From Ischnura elegans (lineage: Eukaryota; Arthropoda; Insecta; Odonata; Coenagrionidae), in the NCBI RefSeq assembly GCF_921293095.1, contig NC_060248.1, forward strand, positions 129,034,972 to 129,098,971: a DNA stretch of 64,000 bases. Reading direction: 5' to 3'. The notes beneath the pieces were generated by a model, which did not search any database, was not told the origin of the DNA, and was given only the letters and a program-made list of their open reading frames with translations. Positions within the stretch are counted from its first letter, which is position 1, and the number at the start of each line of letters is the position of its first letter. Below, piece after piece: positions 49,501 to 60,600 of this stretch. Both the position numbers and the translations under genes were made by a program.

Positions 49501-51985
49501 GGTAACTTGCTGCCCTTCTAATCCTTGATTATTAATTAGAAAGAAATAAACCACTGTATTCACTCTGTTTGAAATAAGGTCATGTTTGTTCTTTATCCTT
49601 TATGTTTTGTGAGCTCGATATTTGCAAATCAAGATTATTATAAGCACCAATGCTACTTCTATAAAGTATACATCATAACAGATATCACTCTTGCTTCTGC
49701 CACAAATTTGTTGCTGTGCTATTACAGAATCCCACGTTCCATAGCCTTCCCACTTCCACTGAGGGGTACACTTATGCATGAATGATACCTCGTTCATGAT
49801 GAGATACGAGGGGCATAAAAAAAGTAAGGTCTCCAAATTTTCTTTTCTTAGTTGCTGAGATTTTTTGCCAATGCATATAACATGGTCAGAAACCTTGAAC
49901 ATTCAGCTATTTTTCGATGTAGTCACCCTTGCACTCGATAACTTTCCGCAACCGTGAGACGAACATCTGTACCCCCTCCTTGTACCAGCTTCACGCCTCA
50001 TCCCGTAGGTAGGTAAGAACTGCTTCTTGAACGTTATCATCGGTCGCAAATTTTCACCCTCCCTGGTCTTCTTTGAAAGGCCAGAAAGAGATGACAGTCA
50101 CAGGGGACAATGTCTGGACTGCAAGGTGAGTAATCAATCACATTCCATCCAAATAGGGTGGTTTCCTATTTTTTATAATTGCCTAAATCAAAAGATTGTT
50201 ACTCCTGGAGTATGTATTTCATGCTTTTAAAGTTTTAAATGACGATATCTATTTTTTGCTATTACATGATAAGTGAAAATTTTCAAGCACGCTAAAACAC
50301 GACGGCTCAGTATGAATGCTGGGAAAAGCCCCTGTGACGTCATTCTGGTTCCAGCTGCCACCACATGAGGCCACTTTGGTGCGAGGCTATGAGTGCTACC
50401 ACGATGCAGCCTGCTAGCAGGTAGCGCTTGGCTGAAATAAGGATTATTAAGAGATATTTCCTGAGCTCTGTGCCACATGCATGAATTGGTAATCTCAGAC
50501 GATGTAAAACTCCTATCTACTCGTATAGAAACTAGGTCCCTGTGACATCATCGCAGTGGCATCGCATGGGCGCCAATCTGGCCTTTTTCATATGCAGTTA
50601 AAATTGACCGTTGCCATTCGTCTAAACTGGGAATTCTAAAACCAAATAATTTGTATATTATAAATACACTAATGGTGGGTGACGAATCGCAATCAATGCC
50701 TTTCGTTTTCTTTGAAGAAGGAAACTACCCTATTTCTGGATAAGTGACCTTGTTTTGTGGGCCATATCCTCGTCCCTTGTGAGCATCACGACTTGTCATG
50801 GTGCAATTGAACACCTTTTGTCAATCTGCCGTGTCTTTTGTTCTGGATAGCCCTTCGAAGTTTGCTCAGGGTCTCATAGTGCCTTGCATGGTTGATTTTT
50901 GTATCCTTGGGCATGAAGTAAACCACCTGGACACATTTTCTGTCCCAGAAGGCAGTAGCTCTAATCTTTCCTGCTGATTTTGAGAATTCCACTGCTCGTC
51001 ATGAACGTTGAGGCGGCAAGCAACAAATTTTCTACACCACTTCCATACATTTTTCGAGTCAACGCACTTTGGACAACACAATTCTCCCTATTGGCAATGA
51101 ATTTCAATCGGAGCAATCATCTTCGCTTGCAGAAACTTAATGACAGACAGCAGTTCACATTTGGCGGGAGCAGCCATCAGGATGCCCATCGCGAATGGGT
51201 GCTGTGCCGCTTATTATCTTGCTAATGAGAAACTGTCTATGCAACGGCAAGGCGGAAGGACCAATAAACACAACAGGGGTGCTATATTTTTCTTAGTGCT
51301 GCATGCTGCGACGCCTAAGCATTGGAGACATTACTTTTTGAATGCCCCTCATATGACCCAAGTTGCGCTAGCTAAGATTCACTTTCTGAGACATTTCTGT
51401 TTCAAATTAGAGTCTTGTGAAAAGCATAGTGCCTCACATTTTGAAGCAGTAAGACTCCATAAGAAAATACAGACATGTTTCTATCTGAAAGTGCATAACA
51501 GATGGGAATATGTAAACAGATATGTACTTATGGTGATTTCTTGGCTTGTTAAAAGCTGTTATGTTTTTGTTTTTATGTTGCTTTCTAATTTAAAATGGTT
51601 TACATTTTTATTGTTTAATTTTATTGATTAGTATAACTTAAGTTATTAATTTGATTAATGATGAATATTTTTATCATTAAATTATTTTTTCCTTTCAAAA
51701 TGTAGATTGACTTAGCATTTCTGCCTTGTAATTGACCTTCCTGGCTGCTCTCCTTTAACTCATAAATAAGTAAATCATTTATATTTTCCAGATTTTGATA
51801 ATGAAGACTCTACAGACAATTGCCCGGAGAAAGTGTTGTCAGTGGAAATATATGATATTGACAAAGCAAAATTTGAAGTTGTATGGACTGGTGGGCCTAG
51901 TGAAAGGATGTTGGCTGATGGTTTGGAAATCAAAGATTTTATGACACAGCATTGTGCGGGTTGTTTTTCAATGATTAAGTTTTGA
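37510..51985 (+). CDS. BTB-BACK-kelch protein (12 exons)
   Basis: Proteins of this architecture usually recruit substrates to cullin-3 ubiquitin ligases; that role is family knowledge and untested here. My model has 684 codons. Exons 1-3 encode the BTB domain (NDVILSVNGEQFHCHRHVL, then SSYFMAMFS). Exons 4-6 encode the BACK domain (TLSADTCLRVLQITDRLSL). Exons 7-12 encode diverged kelch blades (DIFISGGQ, SMYLIGGFGKHR, NIYVVGSQ, KIYSFGLP), with few of the usual paired glycines in later blades. The start is uncertain among in-frame ATGs at 37510, 37528 and 37534; a stop sits in frame at 37495. All junctions keep frame only if a 14-nt microexon at 45831-45844 is used. I cannot name the orthologue. 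Confidence 0.88.
37754..37913 (+). CDS. Kelch gene exon 2 (BTB)
   Basis: 160 nt from a T-rich TTTCAG acceptor to AAG/GTCAGT. Encodes the BTB core, with DVILSVNGEQFHCHRHVL and SSYFMAMFS. Confidence 0.93.
38337..38447 (+). CDS. Kelch gene exon 3 (BTB)
   Basis: 37 codons, phase 0, CTTTAG acceptor and CAG/GTTTGT donor. Encodes the end of the BTB fold, MDIVLSKVYSDDLRI and LLQTASMFQ. Confidence 0.92.
38536..38778 (+). CDS. Kelch gene exon 4 (BACK)
   Basis: 81 codons, phase 0, TTTTAG acceptor and GAG/GTAACA donor. Contains CMAFIERTLSADTCLRVLQ, typical of the BTB-BACK junction. Confidence 0.94.
39307..39543. mobile_element. PIF/Harbinger-like MITE, copy B
   Basis: About 236 bp with ends AGGCCTGTTTACACGATG and inverted AGGCCTTTTTACACAGTA, flanked by TAA on both sides, the 3-bp target usual for the superfamily. 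Core AACCAAATTAGAACAGG matches copy A. In kelch intron 4. Confidence 0.75.
39703..39913 (+). CDS. Kelch gene exon 5 (BACK)
   Basis: 211 nt, ends in phase 1, CTTCCAG acceptor and AAG/GTAATA donor. Contains VFEAAISWVEHF and LLPRILSTVRFASL, standard BACK features. Confidence 0.93.
40870..42445. repeat. Three subterminal palindromes in piggyBac-like element
   Basis: TTGCGTTTACGCAA (or its complement TTGCGTAAACGCAA) occurs near 40873, 42093 and 42426. Six-base arms pair around a two-base centre. They may be transposase binding sites; this is inference. Confidence 0.65.
40948..41193 (-). pseudogene. piggyBac-like transposase C-terminal remnant
   Basis: 81 open codons with NRCPLAEHLRKNDIPRDAR and RCRVCKSK. 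Fits the end of a piggyBac-type transposase by the basic run and C-x-x-C pair; the rest of the protein is not present. Confidence 0.45.
42537..43485. mobile_element. CCCAGATAGCACA family element, copy 1
   Basis: 949 bp with degraded end TCCAGATAGCACAAAG and inverted CCCAGCCAGCACAAT. Shares long stretches with the element at 47685 (GAGAGTTA.CCGTTT, GAATGATTTTCAAATTATRG). Contains a tRNA-like segment. In kelch intron 5, next to the piggyBac-like element. Confidence 0.75.
42756..42823 (-). repeat. tRNA-like segment in element copy 1
   Basis: Minus strand has A-box-like TGGTGCAGTGGTTA and B-box-like AGTTCGATTCTCCC at tRNA spacing. It sits at the same place in both element copies, so it is part of the repeat and probably not a working tRNA gene. 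Confidence 0.6.
43843..44058 (+). CDS. Kelch gene exon 6
   Basis: 216 nt, phase 1 at both ends, CTTTTCAG acceptor and ATA/GTGAGT donor. Encodes the linker between BACK and kelch, with APPLVPCVVGHVAYSK. Confidence 0.88.
44157..44309 (+). CDS. Kelch gene exon 7
   Basis: 153 nt, phase 1 at both ends, TTTTTTCAG acceptor and TTG/GTAAGT donor. Contains CKLLPLLPISNVGFGVYEPS. Its phase does not fit the exon at 46349 directly; see the 45831 microexon. Confidence 0.88.
45050..45685. mobile_element. AATAGGGT family MITE, copy 2 (full)
   Basis: 636 bp, ends AATAGGGTAGTTTCCT and inverted AATAGGGTGGTTTCCTA. Contains CACGTGACGTCACAGGGACC. No coding. The flanks do not show a clear target duplication. Lies between kelch exon 7 and the microexon. 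Confidence 0.85.
45831..45844 (+). CDS. Candidate 14-nt microexon of kelch gene
   Basis: Fourteen bases lie between a strong pyrimidine-rich acceptor (CTCACAG) and a strong GTAAGT donor. They add A-A-N-L-T and convert phase 1 (exon 7) to phase 0 (next exon), exactly what is needed. Without it, exon 7 spliced to 46349 reads a stop at once. Supported by splice signals and phase only. Confidence 0.6.
46349..46640 (+). CDS. Kelch gene exon 8/9 (first full kelch blades)
   Basis: 292 nt from a CATAG acceptor, preceded by a TG microsatellite, to CAG/GTTGGT, ending in phase 1. Contains DIFISGGQ, RRHHTVLTLGDSMYLIGGFG. The stop codon TAG overlapping the acceptor rules out reading through from upstream. 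Confidence 0.9.
46799..47005 (+). CDS. Kelch gene exon (EWHKCSSMPE blade)
   Basis: 207 nt, phase 1 at both ends, TGGTCTAG acceptor and CTG/GTATAG donor. Contains EWHKCSSMPEALYSAAACVF and NIYVVGS, a clear kelch blade. Confidence 0.9.
47685..48696. mobile_element. CCCAGATAGCACA family element, copy 2
   Basis: 1,012 bp with terminal CCCAGATAGCACAAAG and inverted CCCAGATAGCACATTA. No transposase. Target duplication not clear. In kelch intron before 48777. Confidence 0.82.
48084..48152 (-). repeat. tRNA-like segment in element copy 2
   Basis: Minus strand has TGGTGTAGTGGTTAAAG and GTGCGTTCGGTTCTCC, equivalent to the segment at 42756. The B box is imperfect. Confidence 0.58.
48777..48947 (+). CDS. 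Kelch gene exon (LMRFSPRYE blade)
   Basis: 171 nt, phase 1 at both ends, TGTTAG acceptor and CTG/GTAAGA donor. Contains LMRFSPRY and CIVGSKIYSFG. Confidence 0.87.
49807..51351 (-). mobile_element. Mariner transposon interrupted by a MITE
   Basis: Ends CGAGGGGCATAAAAAAAGTA and inverted TGAGGGGCATTCAAAAAGTA, flanked by TA. On the minus strand are transposase pieces in order: KCELLSVIKFLQAKMIAP, VDSKNVWKWCRKF, YFMPKDTKIN, KGVQLHHDKS and SPCSPDIVPCDCHLF, the last two holding the second and third catalytic aspartates. Stops and shifts break the frame. The MITE at 50152 lies between those two aspartates. Without it the element is about 960 bp, shorter than a full mariner of about 1.3 kb. Confidence 0.88.
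50152..50734. mobile_element. AATAGGGT family MITE, copy 3 (inside a mariner)
   Basis: 583 bp, reversed relative to the copy at 45050, ends AATAGGGTGGTTTCCTA and inverted AATAGGGTAGTTTCCTT. It interrupts the transposase region of the mariner at 49807. Confidence 0.87.
51792..51985 (+). CDS. Kelch gene last exon
   Basis: 194 nt from a TTTTCCAG acceptor to the stop TGA. Contains SVEIYDIDKAKFEVVWTG, a typical closing kelch strand. Confidence 0.87.
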
Positions 51986-54180
51986 TTTGAAAATCCTGAG
52001 CTAACCCAAATGCATTTTATGGGATTGATTTTTTTCTGGCTTTCATTTTACTCAGTTTAACTGAAACTTATAGCTACACTGCTATGTTTGTTGTCAGTTT
52101 GAGTCAGTAGGATTTTATAATTACATATGTACATATTTTGTGTTAGATGTGAAATAATTAGGTAAACTATGTTTAATTTTATACTAGTTTGGATTCTCTC
52201 CATGGCTGTGTTTCCTTCATTTTATACAAATCAATTAGATAAGCAGTCTCATGCCTCTTAAGTACATATTAAAGAAGCTAGGGTAGAGGATTTGTCCTTT
52301 TACTAAATTTTGTTAATGAATCATCATGAATGAAAAACTATTTTTTTATGTACCTACATAAGGATATTGGACCTCTACCTATCTCTATGCATATTTATGA
52401 AAAGTATTTTGAATAAATGGTTTTATAATGCATTTTTAATTCTCTTCTTTATGCTCTCATATCTCCAATTGCCTCACCATATGGTCAAGGAGTATGTACA
52501 AAAATTTGGATATGCCGCATTTCTTTTTGGAAATAGGAATGATGATTTCTTTTCCAAGTCACTTGGTATATCTCCTGATGAGTACATTTTGCGGATGGTT
52601 TTGTAGAGCTGAGTCCAGCTCTTTTCTCCATCAGTTTTGATAAGTCCACTGGAATATCAACTGTTTCCCAGTGCCTTTCCTGCAGCAGGCGTCTTACTGC
52701 TGTGTCAAATTCCGATCTTAAATTGCTGGCCCCTGTGTCATCCTTTTCTGCCTCACTGTATTCTTTGATAATTTTTGGGCTGAATTTGCTTGCATTGTAT
52801 CACTTTTAAAAAATTCTTTGCATCTTCTCACTTTATCTTCATTTTCAATTTAAATATTACTACCCGCTTCTACAGCTTTCCTTCTTTATGATTTATCTCA
52901 TTCCTTATTCTCTTGTACGAAGTCTGTCCCTTTTCTATTTTCTTGTACTTTCTCCTTTCTCAAATGAGGTCTAGGTCTTCATCTATGATCCATGGCTTTT
53001 CATAGCAACTTTTCTTCTCCACAGGACCTCTCTTATGTCTTCCAGTAGTCCAGTTTTAATATTTTTCAAGCTTCCCTCCACTGATTTTTCTGTAAATCAA
53101 TTCATCTTTTGTTCTCTGCTTTGTGAATTCCATTTTTTGACATTGTGGCTCCTCTAGTTTTCCACCTTCTTACCATTTAAAAAAATGATTTCTTGAATTT
53201 GATATTGCATTTTATCATCAGACGGTTGTTATCACTGTCAATATCTGCCCCCTTTTTCCATTCCTACTATTTATATGTTCTGTAAACTTATAGACATCTG
53301 ATTTATTTATAAAGGTTAAATAATGATGGTTACGTAAAACAACCCTGTCTAACTCCTCTTTTATTGATTCCTTTTTGTTGCCTCAGTAAATTATCCCTTT
53401 TTCATTTCTTTAAATACGTACAGTGAATCATTCTTCTATCACTATGGCTAACACCAGTAATTTGTAGTTTGTACTTTAAAAAGGACATCCCAATTAACAG
53501 TGCCCATGGAAGATCTTTTTGGGCAGATAAAAGCAATAAATGTTTATCTATCCTTAATTGTTTATTTTATAATTTGCCTAGGTATTTGGGTTAGTATCTT
53601 TTAGTAATCAGCTTACCTATGGTGGAAGAAGAGTTCAGCGAGTAAACAGATTATGAAACATGGTGGAGAGGGCAGACCTGGTTAATGAGCAAGAGAGTGG
53701 AAGAGTTTTATCTCTCTAACCTACTACATCTGTAGAGAGTGAAACCTCCACAGGGAAAGAAGCTAAATCAGATCAAAGCTGTAGGTGGGGTATCGAGTGT
53801 TTCAAACCATTCCCCAAAATGTTTTTACCATGAGAAAGAAGTAGCCTTTGTATTCTTTGCAAGGAATGCTGAGTATTTATAAAGAAAATATACAGGGATA
53901 CGAAGTTTTACTTTGCAAAGCAGAAATTGTACATTGAAATATTTCTCACTTATTGATCACTGTATCGCGAAGGAAATCTTAATCAATGCTCATCATTTAC
54001 ACTTTACTCGCTTACATTCTCACCAGCTTGTTGGTATTACTGTGTGTACCTGTAATGTATGCAACCATGCATCACGAATTGCGAGATCACAGCTGAATTT
54101 TAAGAGCAATATCATTCCGTCCTCAAATGAGATTCTATAAATTACATTACGAATAATCAAATCATTTTTTTGTGGAATTA
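51986..54180. other. Kelch-rhomboid spacer
   Basis: Holds the kelch 3' end (AATAAA candidates near 52411 and 53536, neither firmly assignable) and the possible LINE fragment. Otherwise AT-rich with no gene seen. Confidence 0.45.
52600..53110 (-). pseudogene. Possible decayed LINE fragment
   Basis: Minus strand pieces such as KPWIIDEDLDLI and ERRKYKKIEKGQTSYKRI resemble the stretch between endonuclease and reverse transcriptase in RTE/CR1-type LINEs. Stops interrupt it and no catalytic motif is present. Could be chance similarity. Confidence 0.3.
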
Positions 54181-54602
54181 AGAATCCGCGACGGGAAAAT
54201 ACAGAGTGCATTACAAATAGACAGCTTGTGTCGCGACAACGCAAAGCGTAACCTCGACCTCACGCGAGACGGTATGAGGGAGGCGCTACAAATTTGTCCT
54301 GTTGGCAGCGTGGGAAGTTTGGGGTGGTGAAAGAGCTGTTTGTTCTGATTTCACTGACCACCTGTGGTGATTGTTTGTCACCCGCCCGCCCCTTTCAGGT
54401 ACAGATGTAAAGAGGTAGAGATAATGATACCAGCGGAATATGGGAGTGGCGTCGAAGACATAGAGATACCTATCGCCATTTCAACTGAGAAGCCGTCAAT
54501 CGCAATTTTGTCGCAGCTTAACCTCCAATAGTAAAATTCTGAGCCGCCATCACTGGACTTAGTATTTTGTTTGTAAATAAAATTTAGTATCTGCCATTCG
54601 TG
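54180..54602 (+). promoter_or_regulatory. Rhomboid 5' region
   Basis: Upstream of the rhomboid ATG the base composition becomes less AT-rich, with a C-rich patch (CACCCGCCCGCCCC near 54380-54393). I read it as promoter plus leader. No TATA box or transcript start can be assigned. Confidence 0.35.
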
Positions 54603-54683
54603 ATGTCTTCGGAGCAACTGAGACAGCTGCAGCAACGCCCGGCAAGGACACAAACAAACATTCAACTACATCCCACTTTGTCT
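54603..54683 (+). CDS. rho-4: Rhomboid exon 1
   Basis: 27 codons beginning MSSEQLRQLQQ, donor TCT/GTAAGT, phase 0. First ATG after an in-frame stop. Confidence 0.8.
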
Positions 54684-57600
54684 GTAAGTTAATCATTGTA
54701 GACCATTGTTGTTATATTGTTTGACGAAAGTTCATTGTTTGATCGTTTGCTGAGTATTGTGCATTATTTTACTTTTGAACTGTGGATTAAGATGTCCAAA
54801 CCTAACCTTATTCCTTCTCTTTTCAGCACTGGCGCACAGTTTTCAACAAGGTAAACGAAAGCAAATTCCACGAAAGATTATAGATTATTCCACTTATGTT
54901 TGAGAAGTCAGTTTATGAAAATAAACGGAATATCGTCTGCACTGTCATTATTTGGAGCCTTTTAGATAAAAGTATATCATTTTCTTGAGACTTTTCGGAT
55001 ATTAGGGACTGCACAATCACGATACAGTCCACTCTCTGGGGTTTTAACAATAATTGGCGTGGTATCCACCAAGATTTTGTATAGCAACTATTGTTAACTG
55101 TCAGTCACAATCACTACAATTTTCATACACAAGAGACACAAACTTTCATATTATTCTGTGAAGGCAATTGGCATTGGATGTTCCACCTGCCTAATTGAGG
55201 TCATTTTATAACGTCTCATAATTTAATATTGTTCATCACTTCATTGCAACATCAAAAATGCAACAATAATATCTATTACTGGATAACTGCATTTTTATAT
55301 CTTTGTATCCACCAAAACTGTGCAAAATTGTGTACAATCTTTGCCACTTATTCAGGGTGTTTGAGGAGCAATTTGCTATATACTTCAGCTGGTGGTAGGG
55401 GAAACAATTTTAAGTATTTTTTCTTACCATTACTCCTTAGTTACTGAGCTATGGCAACGCAAACATTTTTTGGATGCATTTTGCAATCACCATGAAAGGG
55501 GTTTTTCTTGGGTATCTAGCCTTTGCAACATTTTATTTAATACTCTGGATTTTTAAAGACATTAAATTATTAAGGATGGACGTAAATATGCGATCATGGC
55601 CGAAAATCTTTGAGCTCAATTAAACAAGAGCTTTGAGAGAGTACTAATGATTCAATTGTGCACCCTCAACCATTTTGAGATTAATCCCATTGTATTTTAA
55701 GACATTATGTTGGCCCAAAAGTTTGAAATTGAGTTTCCTTGATTATAAAAGTATGTTTCTACATTTTTTCTATCGATCTCTATCTATATGTCATTTAGGT
55801 TATGACATACTTATTGCATACTCCCATCTCCTTTGTCATGTTTAAAATACTACCTATGCATTGCATTTGATTTCTTATTCAAAGTTTCTTTTAAATTCAA
55901 TGCTTTTACAGTATGACCTTGATAGAGATGGATTCATATCCCTCAATGAGCTAAGAAATGTTCTCCAGAATGTTGCGTATGAGCATGACATCCCTGAAAA
56001 AGTTGCAAGTAAAATACTTCAGAAGGCTGACAACGATCAGGACGGAGTCCTCTCGCGAGAAGAATTCGTGGAAATGGTAGGTGTAGCATCTGCTCAAGAC
56101 CTGTAATGTTTGCATATTTATCTTTCGAAGGGCAAAGGACATTATTAGTCTGTCAATGTTTTCCAGGCAGTGAGTGGAGAAATGCACAATAGCTTGAGAA
56201 GATACTTCAACAAATATATCCACTATACGGTTCCTCGAAGGCGGAGGCCAACTGTGCAACCGACGACTTACGGTCTCCAAGGAGGGCTGCCCCCAGATGA
56301 ATTGGATGGACTGTACGAGGAAGAATATTCATGCAATCCACCTGCGATTTGCATGCTTCTCGTCAGTGTCATCGAGGTGTGATGAGGTTGAAGACAAGAT
56401 CATTTTTGAGTTAGATTTGATTATGTTCAGGTGTCACTCAAAAGGAGTACATACACTTGATTCGTTTTGAAAATGGAGAATTCAGCCATTAAAGTATGTG
56501 TTTCAATGGCTTTCAGATTGTAACCTTTGTATGGGATGTGGTCGTGATGGGAAGATCAACACCTAGTGGCCCAGTCGCACAGTTACTCATATATAATCCA
56601 CGGAAACGCCAAGAAGCTTGGAGGTACCTCACGTACATGTTTGTGCACATAGGGTAAGTCATAGAAGCATTATGTGTATAGTCAACTTTCGATTGATGCT
56701 CACATGGTTGAGCATATAAAATTTCAAAAATGCAATAATCGTATTGTAACATTCACTTTTAATTCAACCAATCAAATGAACGCACTTGTCGAGGAAAAAT
56801 ACCGTGAAAAAAAATCAGGAGTGATGGCATGTACTGTTACTTCAATAATCATATTACAAACACATTAAGAAAGCAATTAATAAGTGCTTGGGGAGGTACA
56901 TAGGGAGCAACGACACGTGCCACTGAACGCCACCATTTTTATTACAATACTCCTTTTTTTGTTTTTGTTTTGAGTCGTCAATCAGAATAGGGTGGTTTCC
57001 TATTATTTTTTTATTGCCTAAATCGAAAGATTATTACTTCTCTAGTACTTATTTCACACACCTCTGCACGAACCCAATGACCAATGGTGACAGCATCATC
57101 ACCAGTGGATAGTTTATTGGGGGCAAATGGCCATATGTATTAGGTGTCGAAGATTGGTGTTTTTTCATATTAGCATTTAAGGGTAGCCTCAATAATTGAA
57201 GTCTCTTAGCTTTTATAATACAGTGGAACCACGTTTAAGCCAGTACAGGCTATTGCGAGACCCCTGCCATTACGAGAGATAGCTGGAGCACCATCAATTG
57301 ACCAGATGATTAGCATGTTAAAAAAAATCGTTTGTACGAGGCCCTTTTGGTGTTGGGATTCGCCATAGCGAGAGTTTAAATCGCCGTAATACCTTCACCC
57401 AGAGTCCCCAATCTCTGTAATTGCTGGCAATCTGTTAGAAATGAAGTTAACATGGAGTGCTCAGTCTCAAATTCATGTAGTAAACTGTCGTTCAATGAAT
57501 AAGTACTTCATTTTTTTGTAGTTCGATAAGTAGTTCGATCTTCTTTTGTTCCTCAGGCAGCAGAATGCCCACACGTCCATGAGTTGTGTGACTAGAGAGC

Positions 57601-60600
57601 ATTTGAAGGTAGAGACCATGGCCAAAAAATTCAAAACATGCCTAAAATGAAAATAACGGAGCAATACAAGAGTGGCGTAGTTAATTTATCTTCCTATTTG
57701 CACTTCACAATTTAAAAAAAAAACCTAAAGAACAAACAAAAATGCCCAAGGAATGCAGATCATGAAGAGTAAGAAGGAGCTTTGTTCAGGTGGTTTTGCC
57801 CACTTCAATCTGCAGGAATTACTGAGAAAGGGGTTATGCTTAAGGCTAAAGAGGAGTATTTCAGGGGTAGATTGAGAACCGAGAACTTAAAGTGTTCGGA
57901 AGATTGGTTATACTAACTCAGAGCACAAAAGCATTATCTCCCTTCATAATGGCTGGTGATACTTGCAGTGTAAACCCAAAGCCATGGAAGAAAGGACTCT
58001 AATCGTAGTGGAATATCTTAAGAAGGATTGCCCATGTGATATAATGCACAGGAACTCTTTTACAACCTACTCACCGACAAAACCCTTGCAGTACGGGTGT
58101 TTCTTGCAATGATGCTTCTTCATGCAGGTAATGCGCTGTTAGCGATGACATGTGTAAAAAGCTTATGCTTACACTTTTAGTTTATTTTATTAAAATATTC
58201 TACATTTTTTTCATGTTTCGCGGTCATTATTGAGAAAGTTAAATCAATAAATTCATACTAGTAAGTTTTGTTGGCCTTAGGGTCCATTAGAAGCGTACGT
58301 TTTTTCATTTCTTTGTTGCATATCCTACCCATAAGTGTTATATTAGTCGCAGTTTCTTGCAGCTTGCTTTTGTTTCACATAAGTGACATCAGCATAATAT
58401 CTGCATTATATTTTTCATGAAATATTATCAAGTTAATATCTTTTTTTATGTAGAAAATTTTAATTCAAATCGTTTTTATTGCATTGACGTGGATACTCTC
58501 ACTACCAGTGTATTCCTTCAATGGCATCGTGGGTGTAACATTCAAAATGAAACATTTTTTTAAACATATGCAATTTTAATCACATCATTAAGAACCTTTA
58601 GCTTACTTAGAGTAGATACTTTATCCCAAAACCAGGGAAGACGGACTACACTTTGGCCAGCTCATTTAGGGGCATTAGCCTAATGTCTTTCCTGCTGAAA
58701 ACGCTGGAGAAGATAGTTGACAGATATATCAGAGATGGTCCCCTTAGGGACCATCCTCTGCATCCGCATCAGCACGCCTACCAGAAGGGCAGGTCTGTGG
58801 AAACTGCACTCCACAACCTAGTTTGTAGGATAGAGAACGTACTGGAACATGGTTTGTATGGGTTTGGAGCGTTTCTAGATATAGAAGGAGCCTTCAACAA
58901 TACATCCTTTGAACAAATCTGCCTGGCAGCGGACAGGCATGGAATCCATACACACATTGTGAGATGGATCAGATACATGCTTGAGCAAAGAACTGTTACT
59001 GCCCGTCTTGGAGGGAGCTCGCTGACGGTGACTGTGACAAGAGGGTGTCCACAGGGTGGGGTGTTGTCCCCATTACTATGGAATATGGTAGTCGACAGTC
59101 TGCTGTCAAACCTCCACAATACCGGTGTATTCACACAAGGATACGCTGATGATATCGTGATCTTGGTTTCAGGCAGATTCCTAGACACAGTATGTGAGCT
59201 TTTGCAGAAAGCCCTGGACAAAACAGCCCAGTGGTGTTCCGAAACAGGACTCTCTGTTAATCCAGAGAAGACCAATCTTGTTCTCTTCACTAAGAAAAGG
59301 AAGAGAGAGGGATTCACTTCCCCCTACCTCTTGGGAAAGAGACTAACACCGTCCTCATCGGTCAAATATCTTGGAGTCACTCTAGATTCCAAGCTCAACT
59401 GGAGAGAGCACATGGATAGCAAACTCAAAAAAGCATGTGCCTCATTATGGACATGTAGAAGAGCCCTTGGTAAATCATGGGGCCTTCAACCCAGAGCCAT
59501 TAGCTGGCTATACAATGTAGTGGTGAAACCTAGTTTCCTCCACTGCTCAATTGTATGGTGGAAAAAGACCAAACAAATTACTGTTAGGAACAAGCTTAAC
59601 CACCTACAAAGAATGGCCTGTATGGGCATTACAGGAGCAATGAGGACGACTCCAACCTTGGCGATGGAAACTCTGCTGAACCTTCCCCCACTTTATGTGG
59701 AAGTAGAGGTTCATGCAAGAGCCACGTTATACAGATTGAGAAATCTAGGTATGTGGTACGACAGAGGAAATTTCTCTGGACACAGACAAATGTGGACGGG
59801 ACTGAGGGAGTCTAGCACCATTTTTGAGATGGGGTCGGATTCCATGATGGCGACGTTCAATTCTTCACCGCCTCTTTTTAAAACCCATTTCCCAAACAGG
59901 GAATGCTGGGCAAAAGAAGAGGGGAAAGCCCTTCATAATGGAGCCCAAGTGTGGTTCACCGATGGCTCCATGAAAGAAGGGAAAGCAGGGGCAGGCGTTT
60001 ACAGCCAGTCCCCCCCTAGGAGCATACATGTTCCCCTAGGAAGATATGCCACAGTGTTTCAGGCAGAAATTTTTGCTATCCTAACCTGTGTGCACGCTAT
60101 TGAGGAGACAGGTCTCTACAAGAGACCAATCCATATATGCACTGACAGTCAGGCTGCTCTAAAAGCCCTGAACTCACCTTGATGCAGATCTAAACTATTG
60201 GCTGAATGCTACAAGGCTCTCAATATTCTGGGCAGCCGATGCAAAATAGAACTTTTCTGGGTACCGGGACATTCAGGTATCACCGGAAACGAGAAGGCAG
60301 ATGAACTGGCAAATGCCGGCGCTGAACAGAATCCAATTGGCCCAGAACCAATTGTGCCAGTTGCCCCATCAATTGGGATGGCTGCAATTAAAGTGTGGGG
60401 AGCAACCCAACACCTAAAGATCTGGCGGGAAACACCGGGTTTACGTCAGGCAAAAACCCTTATAGGAGAGATCTCTCCTAGACTCGAGAGAAGACTTCTT
60501 CTTATGAACAGAAGTCAAGTACGGACGGTAGTAGGCCTGCTTACGGGTCACTATCACGTAATGAGACATATGCACCTGCTGGGGATATCAGACTCAGATA

